Source: Megalonaias nervosa (Eukaryota; Mollusca; Bivalvia; Unionida; Unionidae). From it: a stretch of DNA of 64,000 nucleotides. Location of the stretch: contig JAECUM010000792.1 in assembly GCA_016617855.1 (NCBI GenBank), forward strand, positions 186,001 to 250,000, written 5' to 3'. The position numbers and the translations under genes are program-made. Positions 34,976-47,176 of this stretch are shown here, piece by piece. The stretch's first letter is position 1, and every line of letters starts with the position of its first letter. The notes under the pieces were generated by a model that saw only the letters and a program-made list of their open reading frames with translations, had not been told where the DNA came from and did not search any database.

Positions 34976-36780
34976 GTCTAGGGAGAGGTGTAGTATGTTC
35001 ACAGTTACGTATGTGTTACAGGTATACACAATGGTATATGATTCTACTCATGAATACATTCATGGGTATCTGCATGATATGTTCGCAGTTAGGTGTATGT
35101 TGCTGGTGTACTGAATGATATACGATCCTTCTCATGAATACATGCATCTGTCTTGTGTATTTGCATATGTTCACAGTTCTGTGTGTGTTACTGGTATACA
35201 GAATGTTACATGATCCTACTCATGAATGGATGATTGAGTACCTGCATGAATTGTTCACAGTTGTGTGTTACTGGTATATACAATGTTATACGATCCTACT
35301 CATAAATGCATGCGTGTGTATGTGCATCATATGTCTACGGTTAGGTGTGTGTTCCTGGTGTAATTCATCTTCGTTAGCCAAGGTTCCGATATGTTAATAC
35401 TATCTACACCTTGGCAGATCGAGCAGATATTTATATTCTTCTGGTCTACGGATTTCATTATCTCTAATTTATATCAACTGGCACACTATCAGCCGATCCT
35501 GGCAACCCGTTACATCTGTAACCTATTTCCGAGGCACATATTCATTGGTTAAGCGTCTTGAAAGGTTTGTTATAAAATTTTCAGAGTGTACATCTAAGCT
35601 TACCTGATACACATCTATAATCATGAAAAGAAACATCAATGTATTATCATTGTATCACGATCTCCGCCAATTTGGATTAGTATGAGAGGTTCTTATTTGG
35701 AGATTCTGCACCTCTGCATTTGCATTCATTCTCGCAATTGATAGGAAGAAACTGATAAGTAATTAGTGCATATGTTGTATGATAATATGATTGCAATACG
35801 GTTGTGTAGATGTATACAATTCATGCTTTGATGCGACAATAGCGGTGCTCTGCATCAAGTGCATAACCGGCGTCTACATTAAGCAATTCAATATTTTGAG
35901 ACTTAAATTATCATCAGATAGTTTAAATAAATTTGAGCTCATAAGATGTACTTAATTGTTTCATAGACAAGCCCTACAGTATTCAAATATTTATTGCTAT
36001 GCAGATTATGTATTTACAATGTTTCGTTGTATACCATGCAATCTGTATTGTTTACAACACAATACACAGCACAACATACAAGACACTGATTGGTTGCATG
36101 GTTTACCGTGCTTGCAGCGATTAGTTGATCTGTGCCACGTACTGTCCGATAAGGTTATAAATAGGTATGGGTGCCAAAATTCAAAGTGACCAAAAACCCA
36201 AAGTGTCAGGTTAGTACATTTTCGATCTTTAAAAATAGCACATTAAAATATCAAATAAACAAGACTAACATATTTATTTCAAAAATGGATTGTAATAATT
36301 GTATAAGACCACACATGGCAGCATCCCCTCCCTAATCCAGTTGACTGTATTAGAGATACGGAAAGGAGTTGTACGCAATATCAATAGCTCTTATTTATTT
36401 ATTTTACAATTATTAAACATTCTTAAATTGTTCTCGACTTTATATTGATGATATACCCCCTCCCAGTTCCCCTATGTTTTCCGTTTTCTAACACACCATT
36501 CTCCCTTCTTATGCACAACTATACATAGGACCTTTAAGGACCGATAGGGTACTTACATTGGTATATATTGGTATACAAAATATTATATGACCCTACTCAC
36601 GAATAACTGCGTGTGTATTTGCATATGATAACGTATGATAACATCTTCACTACTAGGTATACACAATTTATATGATCCTACTCGTAAAGAAATGCATGTG
36701 TTTATGCATGATATCTTCACAGTTAGGTGTGTATTACTGATATACACAATTCTATATCATTTTACTCATGAATACATTCA

Positions 36781-37022
36781 GGGCCCTGGGCTGAGTGCAC
36801 TAAAGTCCTCAATTATTATACTCACAGCCATCTCGCCTCTGTTCATTTCGGTTTGAACCTCGGGCTTGGCCAAAGTGGATATGTGCGAAAGGTTGCCAGT
36901 AGCTTCCTATAGGCCGGTGGTTCTTACCAGTGCTTTCCCAGGAACTTTCTTCACCAGTTATAGTGGCTACCATATAAATCCTATTATGTGCTGAAAAAAG
37001 GTCGTTAAACCCACAACAGTGC
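36781..37022 (+). mobile_element. tRNA-derived SINE, copy 4
   Basis: Starts GGGCCCTGGGCTGAGTGC, carries the degraded B box CGGTTTGAACCTCGGGCTTG, GGTTCTTACCAGTGCTTTCC and a tail CGTTAAACCCACAACAG. It is flanked by GAATACATTCA and GAATACATGCA, but the minisatellite itself contains that word, so the duplication cannot be told from the repeat. Confidence 0.75.
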
Positions 37023-37198
37023 GAATACATGCATGGGTTATCTGCGTGATATGTTGACAGTTATTTGTATGTTACTAGTATACACAATGGTATATGATCT
37101 TATTCATAAATGCATGCATGTGTATCTGCATAAAATGTACACATGTGTGCGTTACTGGTATACACAAATGTATATGATTCTGCTGATGAATACATTCG

Positions 37199-37425
37199 GG
37201 CCTTATGTCTCCTAGTTGTCTTAACCTCTTGCAGAACACTGTCATCTAACCTCTGTCTGTTTGGGGAGAACCTTGGGCTCGGCCAATGTGGGTATGTGAG
37301 AAAGCTTGCCAGTATCCTCCAGTATGTCGGTGGTTCTTACATGGTTTTCCCTAGCTTCTTCCTCCACCAGTCATATTTGCCGCTATGTAAAGCCTAGTAT
37401 ATGTTGTTTACTTTACACCCACAAA
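37199..37425 (+). mobile_element. tRNA-derived SINE, copy 5
   Basis: GGGCCTTATG start, CACTGTCATCTAACCTCTGT, GCTCGGCCAATGTGGGTATG, GGTTCTTACATGGTTTTCCC, CTTCCTCCACCAGTCATA. More eroded than the others; the tail is TTTACACCCACAAAAACA. Confidence 0.7.
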
Positions 37426-38183
37426 AACATAATTGCATGCATGGATGGTCTGCATGGTATTTCACAGATGAGTGTGCATTACTGGTTTATTCAATGGTAT
37501 ATGATCCTCCGTATGAATACATGCATGAGTTATCTGTATAATATATTTACAGTTAGGTGTCTGTTACTGGTTTAAACAACGGTATGTCATCCTATTCATG
37601 AATACATGCACGTGTTTTCTGCATAATGTTGAATTGGTCCTGTATGGTTTGCTTTGGAGACTTAAAGCCTTGGGATACAGTCATGTGCACCTTGCTATCT
37701 GAATTCTTGGAATGAAGTTATGGCTATTTGGGCTATTTGGGGTGTAGCTGTTAGTAGGAAAAATATAGAAACAAGGCTGCAGAGTTAGCCACAAGTGGCA
37801 GTCAAAATAGACCTGGAGTATATTGTGATATATTACACATGTGAGCGGACAATTGGACTACCTTTGACACCTTCAAAATAATTTATGTTTCTGGACGAAT
37901 AAACACACAAACAGGAGGAACAGGGTTGGACAATGAGAAGCACTCCAACTCGTCAAATCAGTATGGGTGTACATCCTCCTGCCACAGTTTTTGTATATGG
38001 TCGCTCCAGGACTAATATATTTTGCACCCATGTGTAAGAAACAGGTTATCTGTCATGCTTATAGCCCCTAATAAAACAATTTACTCAGCTGACCAGGGCT
38101 GTGGTTAGTATAAGGGCACATGTATGTTTTTTTAAGGTGACCTGATCAAAGAAAAATAAACCTGCTGACAGAAAGCTACTTAC

Positions 38184-38274
38184 GATATGTGAAGGCTGCA
38201 GTCAAAGAAGGTGAAGTTAGTGACCCATAATTCCATCTCATCATCCAGCAGAGACAAACTCATCACTATATGAT
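38184..38274 (-). CDS. Plexin exon: end of first linker, before PSI2
   Basis: 91 bp between CTTCAG and GTAAGTAG, phases 1 in and 2 out. The peptide is (D)HIVMSLSLLD, then WVTNFTFFDCSLHI. The NFTFFDC strand is the plexin hallmark directly before PSI2. The intron on its 5' side is about 20 kb and holds the Gmr1-like retroelement and several minisatellites. Confidence 0.9.
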
Positions 38275-38284
38275 CTGAAGAAAA

Positions 38285-39019
38285 ATCAGACAAGTTATAA
38301 TCCTTATTCTAACAAGAGCAACTGGGAATACAATGTTTCATAAATCTTATTCTATCTAGAGAGACAACCTTAAATAATATGTCACATAAACCTTATTCTA
38401 ACCAGAGAAACGTGGAATACTGATCGGACTAGTAATTAGACAAGATCTGCGCCGTATTCAAAATAGGTTAACTTGGAAACTATCTCATGATAAGCCTTAT
38501 TCTAAATAAGGAAATTTGGAACACTATGTCTCATACGCCTTATTTTTAGTAGGAAAACTTGGGGTAACAGGTCTCATAAGCTTTTCCAAACTCGGAACGC
38601 ATGAAAACTGTAAATTATAAGACACCTTGTTCATACTAGGGTTACAAACATGATATGTTTTATAAGCCTTATTGTAACACGGATCAAATGACACACTGTG
38701 TCATAAGCTTTGTTCTAACAAGGGTATAATGACATACTGTCTCACAAGCCTTATTTAAAATAGGGAAACTTGGAATATTGTGTCGCAGAAGCCTTGTTAT
38801 ATCTTGGGCAACATGGAATACAGTACTATGTCTCATAAGCATTATTCTAACTAGAGACACTTGGAAACTGTCTCATAAACCTTATTCTAAGATTACATGG
38901 AACAATATATTGTATAAGTCTTGTTCTAACGAGGGTAACATAAACAGCTATGTATAATAAACCTACTTACCAGGTAACATTGAATATTAGGTCTCATAAA
39001 CATTAGGGGGACATGGAAT

Positions 39020-39066
<47 letters not shown>

Positions 39067-39115
39067 ACTTATTCTAACTGAGGTTACATGGAATACTATG
39101 TCACATCCATTTGTA
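38285..39115. repeat. Minisatellite of about 45-50 bp with an internal (TC)n
   Basis: Units of AAGCCTTATTCTAACTAGGG + AAACTTGGAATACTATGTC + TCAT recur about 17 times from the edge of the plexin exon at 38.2 kb. A (CT)n run of about 21 dinucleotides stands at 39022-39063. Confidence 0.8.
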
Positions 39116-39359
39116 TAACCAACTTTGCAAAATTATTTGATTTGGTTGTGATAACGTTTATTGAACTCATCCAAGATTTTAGTTGGCATAAGCATATATT
39201 CCAAGTTTGATCAAAGTAGGATCAGAAATATGGACTCCTGAGTGGTGAGAGGATCAACCAGTCAGATGCAAGATGACCTCATTAGTATGTGGGGATCTTA
39301 ATAGTCATCGAACTTATATAAGATCTTAATGATCTTAATCACCTATGTTATATGATATA

Positions 39360-39670
39360 CCATGTGCTCTCCCGCATAAGGCACATTCACTGTGTATGGG
39401 ACATTTGTGTCATGGGATGTACCATATCAAACAGTGAATAAGGCAAATCGATGTCGTGAGATGTACCAGACCACTCAGTGTATAAGGCACACGAATGTCA
39501 TGTGATGTACCATATCAGACACTATATCAGCCACAATATAAGGCATATTTGTGTCATGTGTAGCATATCAACCATTGTGCAAGGTTCATCCATGTCACGT
39601 GATGTACCATATCAACCAGTGTATAGACACAGTCATACCATAATAGCCCGTCTATGTCATGTGTAGCCAG
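39360..39670. repeat. Minisatellite, unit about 55-60 bp
   Basis: Units of GTGTATAAGGCACA + TTCATGTCATGTGATGTACC + ATATCAACCA recur five to six times. Confidence 0.75.
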
Positions 39671-39674
39671 ACAA

Positions 39675-42600
39675 CTGCTATATCAGGATGTGCTGGACAA
39701 GTTCAATAGTTTCAGCTTGAAAATTCAAATAACTTTCTACTATCAGCCAAATAGAGACGATCTTTCAAATGTAACATCAATTGTGATTGGTCAAAAAAAG
39801 CCTCAAGCTCAAAGTCAAGATCAACTCAACCAAACAAGGTAATAGGAGAATTGTTTCCTTGGGAATGGAAAATCATATAAACTTTATTCTGGTCACTGAT
39901 AAGAAAACATCCATCTAGATTAAATATTTGATTTAGAATGTAAATAACACTGATGCAGAAAAGTTAGAACCTATGGGCTCATAAGTCTTAAAGGTATTTA
40001 TCAGCAGACGTGAGCAAATAATTAATTAATGAAGGAGGCTGCAAATTGTAGGCAATCATATCATTTTTATTTCAATTCCATAGTTGTATGAATGGAGGAA
40101 GTACATCAGATACAGTAAATCGGCCATTATATTTGTTTATCTTTCAAATGTTTCATTTTATGTCTCAGTGACTTTAATTATGAAACGAAATAGACAAGTC
40201 TAATTTATTCACATCTCCACACTTCCTAGAAGTACCTTGCAGTCGTTCTCAATAGAAAACTTAAACTAATGTTAATGTATGTTTCTCTGTAATCAATGTC
40301 TGATAATGTCATAAGTGCCTTAATGCATGCCATCTGGCCATTTCAAATGACAGGAAGATCAACATCTGATAGAATGAGATTTCCCCATAAACATCCATTT
40401 AGAAAAAAAAACAATATATCAAAGTTTTCATAGTTAAACACTGATAAATATTGATTTACACTTGTTTTGTGGTGGCCATAGTTAATAGTAGAAATTTAAT
40501 CATTTGTGTACACTGAATGGCTTTCAGGGCTCAGAGCACCAATTCCTATTCCATAGAACTTAATTTGAATATATTACAAAAATGTTAATGTGTTAAAAAG
40601 AATAATTTCTGCATTTGGTCCTCTATTTTTGATTTACTGGCTGATGGTTCTCTGGCTGTAATATAATTAGTGGTCTGATACTTCTATACCAGGATGCCTT
40701 CTTTCAAATTGCTTTAATCCCGATGTTAAGACTTTAAGAAGTCTTATTGTTAATATCAATGGGCATATGCTATTGTAGATCGTCATAATTTGAATATATT
40801 TGAAAGAACCTCAAATATGTATGATTTCTGTAAACTTTCATTGAGTTCCGTTATGAACTATTGGAGACGTAATGTGACATTTTTTCTGGTTTTAGCAACA
40901 GCAACGATATTTGATGGTGGATTAGCAAATGTTTTATAACTATAAAATGTCGTCGTAAAAGAATCCTTTATTTTAAATTTATCCAAATTCGAAAAACCTA
41001 TTTTTGTGAAGTCATTTTAAATGTTCTACTATGCTGTTAAGATTGGGTAATCTAGAAGATAGATAAGCATAATTGCTACAATCGTGACAGATCTTGATGC
41101 TTAGAGTTTGAAATTAAGGAGTGAACCATGATCTACAGGGCAAGGGTGATGATGGTATACGTTAGTCTGTAATGGATGAAAGAAATAAATAAAGGGCCTC
41201 CGACTGGTCACCTGCCTACCACTTGCCACGTGCATGAGAAGTTAACCTGGAAATCAGGGTCAGTAGGATCCATTTTGTAGAAATGTTTTTTAGCAGGTAG
41301 AGGAAACTATATTTTGCAATGGGTCTGTGCTGCGTCCAGAAATATCAACCTGAGAATGCATGGAAACAAAGAAGGTTTTTGCCATTAGGCTATATGTGTC
41401 CTGTGAATCAAAGAGGAAAGGAAAGAAAAGGCTATGAATAGAAACGCGAAACAAACTCTTGAGAAATAGCAAGTTACGAATTTAGCTATGGCAAAAAGGG
41501 AGCAAATGGAAACTTTTCATAAACATTTTGTACATTATTACATCAGTCTGCGATCATGTTGTACATTAGGACACCTGTCTGAGCTATTGATAAATTACAG
41601 AGGGCTGTATCCATTTCCTACATGTATTTTAAACAGGCATGATAGTTGTTCTAACTCAGTTGCAACAGTAACGTTCATCAAATTTTGCATTTGCAACATT
41701 CTTACTCCGTATTTAACACCTCCGAGAGATGAATGTTGTTAAAATGTTCAAACATACTTACCATATATAATTTGCCCCAAACAGGGTTCATTCTAGAACA
41801 TGCAACTGCATGATTTACATCAATTTCTCAAACATCAAAGTGATAAATCAAATAAATGCAGTTAAAGTGTTTGTCTATGCCGTTAGTTTTTTCTTAAATC
41901 CCTGATTTTAGAAAATTCCATCTTTGTTTTCAGTGACTGTGATAATCCACTCCTCCCTCCAAGTTTCATCCCTAGAATAAATCCCGCCACCGTGCTATGA
42001 ATGTATTATCTTGCTGTAAATGAAATTATTATTTTTCCAAATCGCTACCAATAATTTATGTGCTCGGATCACAATAAATAATAAAGAAAATTAAATATTT
42101 TTCTATGTCAAGCAAAGAAATCAATACCCCAGCTTTATTTCCTTCTTAAATTACTCCTTAATATAAGAAAATGTTCCCTCCTCCAAAAACATCTAAGCTC
42201 TACAATCGAATTTGCTAAACTGCCAAACTACATTATTAGAGCAAATAAAAAGATTATTTTTCTGATGTACATGCTGATACTTATGCAATATATTATTCAT
42301 GATTACAAACAATTAGTACTGTACATTCACACATCATTTGATCTATTAGTCTTTGGAAAGCTTTCAGAGCAGATTTAATAATAACAAAACTATTTTTTTT
42401 TCTAAATTTAAACAATGTCAATCTGAGAAAAGGTACAGCAATAACCGTCTCCTCTAATGTCTGCAAAAATGGAAAACTAGAACCATGTTTTAATTTGCAT
42501 AATGTCAATCCGTGTAACTGGTACTAGACTAACACTCTCTGTAATGGCTGCCATTTAGTGGGCAAATTAAGCAATACATTTGCTTGATATAGAGTTTGAT
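39675..42600. other. Intron, no gene recognised
   Basis: AT-rich. I find no LTR at the low-coordinate end of the neighbouring gypsy element. The short repeat word AATTAGTGGTCTGAT stands near 40665. Confidence 0.4.
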
Positions 42601-42604
42601 CAGA

Positions 42605-43580
42605 CAAGTCCACAATTTAACTTATCAAAAGCCTCCCTGACATATTTCAGTCCAATCAAACGTGGATTTCTTGCTCAATACATTTGTCAGGGGTTCAGCA
42701 GTTATGGCAAATTTGGAACAAAATTTCCGATAGTATCCAGCTATTCCTAAAAATCGCATCCGTTGCTTTTTATCGATAGGCACAGGGAATTCAGAGATAG
42801 CCTCGACTTTGGCATCTATAGGTTTAAGTTTTCCATGTCCCACGATATGTCCTAAAATTGTTACACAAGCACGACAAAATTCTTTTTTCAATAAATTAAT
42901 TGTCAAACTTGCTTCAGTGAGTCTGTCAAAGAATTTCCGAACTGTCGCTAAATGTTCTTTCCAGGCGTCGTCGTAGATGATGACATCATCGATGTAAGCA
43001 TAACAGTTAACTACACCAAATGTTTCATGTTAATTAAACGTGGAAAAGTACTTGGCGAGCCTTTCATCCCAAACGGCATCACTTTATATTGATAAAATCC
43101 ATTTGGAGTCACGAATGCCGAAATTTCCTTTGCCCTTTCCGTTAGTGGAATTTGCCAAAATCCTTTCAGAAGTTCAAGTTTGGTGGCATACTTGACATTT
43201 CTAATTTTATCAATGCAGTCATCGATCCTGGTAATGAAAAAAATCTGTTTTATTCATACTGTTCACCTTTCTATAATCAGTGCACATGCAGAAATATTTT
43301 CTTGTTTCGGAACTCCATTCACTTTTATTCGGCTCTATGAAAGCATTCTCCAGCAAATACTGAATTTCTTTTCTCAAGCATTCCTATTTGAGAGGGTTCA
43401 TCCTGTACGGCTGTTGTTTCACAGGTGTGGAATTTACAATTTCAGGGTCATGGTAAATTTTGTTTGTTCTTGTAGGAACATCTGGAAATAAGTGCTCATA
43501 TTCAAGTAATATATATTTAAGTTCATTCCTTTCTCGTTGTTGCAAATGTGGAAGTTTCTGGTCCAGATTATTCATAATTT
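42605..43580 (-). pseudogene. Gypsy-type reverse transcriptase, frameshifted and 3'-truncated
   Basis: The minus strand reads NELKYILLEYEHLFPD and KQQPYRMNPLK (43384-43575, the pre-finger region), then MPFGMKGSPSTF (about 43075), CYAYIDDVIIYDD (YIDD catalytic box, codons at 42985-42996) and FLGIAGYYRKFCSKF with a thumb-like region down to 42625. The order and wording are those of Ty3/gypsy RTs. Stops and frameshifts interrupt it. RNase H was not found: the sequence loses similarity at about 42600, so the element is truncated there. Confidence 0.88.
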
Positions 43581-43779
43581 CTGAATTCCGAAAATTTGTT
43601 TCTCCAAAATCAAGAGTCCGATTGCATTCCTTCGATTAAATCACCACTTAGTTGGATAGGTACAACTAAACTAATTGCACGATTAACCTGGCTATCTCTC
43701 TCAACATACTCCTTTAACACATTTATGTAGGAAAGTTGTTTTTGTTATCGCCTCCCACGAGTATTTATGATTTAATTTA

Positions 43780-45123
43780 AATCATTTACATTCTTTTCAA
43801 CTGCATAAGGACCATAATACTTGGCCTGAAGAGGATTTTGTAATATGGGCAACAGCACCAGAACTCTATCACCAGGCTGAAATCTCCTTTAATTTGTATC
43901 ATACTTTAATTTTATTTTTCACTGAGTAGAGTGCAGATTAGTTCTTGCAACCTCACAAGCCTTTGGCAACTTGAAACTGGAAACATACTCGAGAAAATTG
44001 ATTTCGGTATCTTCATTAGAAAGACGCTTTTCTTTTAACAACTTCAATACTCCACGCACAGTCTGTCCAAACATTAGTTCAAAGGGACTGAATCCTAAAG
44101 ATTCTTAAACTGATTCCCTAAAAGCAAATAATAGTAAAATAATGCCTTCATCCCAATCTTTGCCTGTATCGATACAATATGAGCGAATCATATTTTTCAA
44201 AGTTTGATGAAATCTTTCTAAAGCCCCTTGGCTCTCAGGGTGATAAGCAGAAAATTTGATTTGTTGAATGCCTAATTCGTACAAAACTTGCTGAAATATT
44301 CCAGACATAAAATTTGATCCTTGATCAGAATAAAGAGATTTGGGAAGGCCAAACTGAGTGAAAAAACTTTATCAAAGCATGTACTGTTGTTTAAGTTGTA
44401 ATATTCCTCAAAGGAATTGCCTCTGGGAATTTTGTTGACGCACACAATATGGTCAACAAGTGTTGGTTGCCTGACTTGGTGTTAGGTAAGCGACCAACAC
44501 AGTCTACCATTATTCTGCTTAATGGTTTGTCAAATGCATAAATAAGTTACAGATGAGCCTTAGGTATCTTCTGATTTGGTTTTCTTATCATTTGCCAAGT
44601 ATGAAAAGATCTACAGTATTTACAAACATCACTTTAAATTTTTGGCCAAGAAAAGTGATTCAAGATCTTGTGATACGTCTTATTAATCCTAAATCACCAG
44701 CCAAAGGAGTTTCATGGGCCAGACTAGAATTTCCTCTCTTTATGATTTTGGAACTACACTTTGACAGTTCACTGACCACTCGTCACCAGCAAGTACCTCG
44801 GGAGGTTTCCATTTTCTCATAAGAATCCCATTTTTAATGAAATAACAAACAGATACTTCTGTGACTTCAGTTTCACTAATGGCCCTTTGAATTAAACAGG
44901 AGATCTCAGGATCTTTTTCTTGTTCGACGCGAAGTGATTGTCGTTTGTAACCCTGATTAGAGTAAAGAGAATGAGTAGGTAAAAGAGGATCACTGTGATA
45001 AATACCCTTTGATTGATCTAAACAAGGAGTGAAAGTGACCTCATCAAAAGCCTGACCAATACATGTGACAGGTAAAGGAATGTTTTCCTGATCAACATCA
45101 TTCTCAAGAGCTTTCTTTGCCAT
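43780..45123 (-). pseudogene. Gypsy-type integrase, located upstream of RT
   Basis: Minus-strand pieces in order: VCYFIKNGILMRKWKPPEV and DEWSVN (44.8-44.85 kb, N-terminal end), TYHKILNHFSWPKI with a damaged H2C2 zinc finger (about 44.65 kb), core strand VDCVGRLPNTKSGNQHLL (about 44.46 kb), KFSAYHPESQGALERFHQTL with the catalytic glutamate (44.21-44.26 kb), and RFQPGDRVLVLLP then KYYGPYAVEK, a GPY/F module (about 43.8 kb). It cuts and joins retroelement DNA to the host. It lies between protease and RT, the reverse of most gypsy elements. Stops and frameshifts show it is dead. Confidence 0.85.
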
Positions 45124-45342
45124 AGCTCTTGTAACTGCACAAGATGGGTATAAATCAGGGAATTCTTTTTCAATAGGACCGATTGTCTGATCCGAAACAA
45201 GGTTTGTCAGTTACAAGTGGATTTTAACGACAACCTTTTCCAGCTAGTCACTGCCTTTTAAAAAATGAATGCCCTCAATGGGTAGATAAGTCACTCACTA
45301 TTCCGACTGTCATGGGTCCTGAGAATAAATCTGATGATAAAT

Positions 45343-45594
45343 TTACACAATAGAGCGGAACAATAACAAATCGCACTCTACTACCTGAATAAGAACACTC
45401 TCATTAGAACAGGACTTCTCAGGAAAAGTCAAAGTATCTGATAATAGAAGAATCTGAGAAGCCCCTGTATCCCTTAAAATTTTAATAGGGACAGGACTGG
45501 CTGAATCACACTTGAGCGTTATAGAACCCTTTGACATGAATGGTTCATAATTCTCCATGTTAAAATCAGACTGTTTTTTTTTTAGTTCCAACAA
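45343..45594 (-). pseudogene. Retroelement aspartic protease
   Basis: The frame has KILRDTGASQILLLSD, the DTG active site of a retroviral-type aspartic protease, between gag and integrase. In such elements it cuts the Gag-Pol polyprotein. The flap region is not well preserved and the frame breaks soon after. Confidence 0.75.
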
Positions 45595-47040
45595 ATGTAT
45601 TGCATTGACCTCCTAGAAATAAGAACATTTGGAATCTTGATTCTGTTGCTTATTTTTCGATTTGTACAATCAGAAATAACGTGTCCTTTTTTCTTGCAAT
45701 AGGTACACGTAGGAAGAGATAAGGATCTCTGATCAAGATTATCAGAAACTTGTTTTCCAAAGGTTGTCAGATTGAAATTTGGAAGGGCCAGTATTAGACT
45801 GAAATACTTTTGTTTACCAGAATACTGCTGAGTGGAAGACTTACTCACAAAAGAAATTTTATGAGCAATGAAATATTCGTCAGCAGTACGAGGAGCATTT
45901 TCTAAAGTTTGGACCTTTTGCTCATCAAAGTAAGTCTTAACGTCACTATGGACGCAATTTTTGAATTCTTCAAGCAATACGAGTTGTCTCAGATTTTTGT
46001 AATCTTGATCAACTTTCTTGGCTAAGCACTACCTATCAAAGAACTGCTCTGTTTCTCTTGTAAATTCGACATGAGTTTGCCCAGCATTTTATAGTTCCTT
46101 AATTTTTGCCGATAAGCCTCAGGGACTAACTCACAACCCTTTAAGATGTATGCCCTAACCAGATTATAGTCAGCACACTGCTGTACTGACAGGGATGAAT
46201 AGATGTCTCGGGCTTTGTCAAAAAGTACACTCTGTAATAATAGAGTCCAATGCTCGTTTGGCCATTTCGAATTTTCAGCAACTTTTCAGAATGAGGAAAA
46301 TATTTGTCTACTTCTTTCTCTCTACAAGGGGGCACTAATCAAATATTCTTAGTAACATCAAAACTTGAATTTGTATTTGAAGTGGGAATGTGCTTTTCAC
46401 TTGCCAACTATAATTATCTCAATCTAAATTGGTATCCTTTTCTTCATTCTCTCTTTCGCTCTGCAATTCTAGCTGCATTTGCATTTGTTTCTCTTTTTCT
46501 CTGTAACTGCATTTGTTTCTCTCTCCTCTATCTCCAACTGCATTTGCATTTGTTCTCTCTGTCCTCTTTCTCCAACAGAATTTGTTTTTCTTCTTTCTGA
46601 AACTGCATTTGTGTCTCTCCCTCCTCTCTCTCCAACAGCATTTGTTTTTCTTCTTTGTGTAACTGCATTTGTTTCTCTCTCTCTCTCTCTCTTCTCTTTC
46701 TCCAACAGCATTTGTTTTTATTCTTTATGAAGTTCAAACTTTCTTAACTCTAATTCCATCTTGTATTTTAATTTCAATTCCTTTATTTTTATTTTAGAGT
46801 CTGATACAGACTTATTAATCCCAAACACTTTTATCCTAAACATTCTTTTCCACAAAATATTGGACCGAAATATTTTTTTATGTCTTTTTTTTTTTCGTTA
46901 AAGAAGCTTTTGCCTCAGAATGATCATATTTTCTAACAAGCTGAATCAATTCATCTCTTTCCAAGAAGTCTAACTGCTCCTGGGTAGGATTTGAAATAAA
47001 GATCTCCACTTTTGATGACACTGTAGAAAAAGCTTGTTGA
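45582..47040 (-). pseudogene. Retroelement gag with CCHC zinc knuckle and coiled coil
   Basis: The 5' end (about 46.92-47.03 kb) reads FISNPTQEQLDFLERDELIQ. Next comes a strongly charged stretch at 46.44-46.74 kb with repeated KQMQL..EEKQMLLEKE heptads, a likely coiled coil built from purine-rich tandem repeats and now frameshifted. Near the 3' end stands CTYCKKKGHVISDC, an exact CX2CX4HX4C knuckle (about 45.7 kb) that would bind RNA in the particle. Several stops make it a pseudogene. Confidence 0.78.
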
Positions 47041-47149
47041 TTTCATTACAGATTTCTAAAATGTAAAAACATACTTGGGATTTAGGTTCCGAAACTAAGG
47101 GAATTTAAATTTCAAAAACAAAAGTTTTCTCAAATATTTTAGCAAAATT

Positions 47150-47170
47150 CGTATCCCGGACGAGCCCGAG
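47150..47170 (-). promoter_or_regulatory. Likely primer-binding site, tRNA-Pro type
   Basis: The minus strand, 6-9 bases after the LTR end, reads GGGCTCGTCCGGGAT. These 15 bases match the primer site complementary to the 3' end of animal tRNA-Pro. The three outermost bases, which should read TGG, differ. It would prime minus-strand DNA synthesis of the element. Confidence 0.6.
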
Positions 47171-47176
47171 GTTCTC

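Larger units (their letters stand above)
34980..37640. repeat. Interrupted minisatellite, unit about 90 bp
   Basis: The unit is about GATATGTTCACAGTTAGGTG + TGTGTTACTGGTATACACAA + TGGTATATGATCCTACTC + ATGAATACATGCATG. Four units stand at 34980-35360, more at 36560-36780, 37023-37198 and 37430-37640. It is broken by two SINEs and by about 1.2 kb of unrelated sequence (35365-36550) beginning TAATTCATCTTCGTTAGCC, which may itself be an insertion. Confidence 0.8.

Noticed and set aside
42238..42600. RNase H or a 3' LTR of the Gmr1-like element
   Set aside because: No recognisable RNase H motif or TGTTACG/CGTAACA border is seen below 42600.
46469..46737. E/K/R-rich minus-strand frames and F/L/S-rich plus-strand frames as separate genes
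   Set aside because: They are the two strands of the purine-rich coiled-coil part of the retroelement gag.
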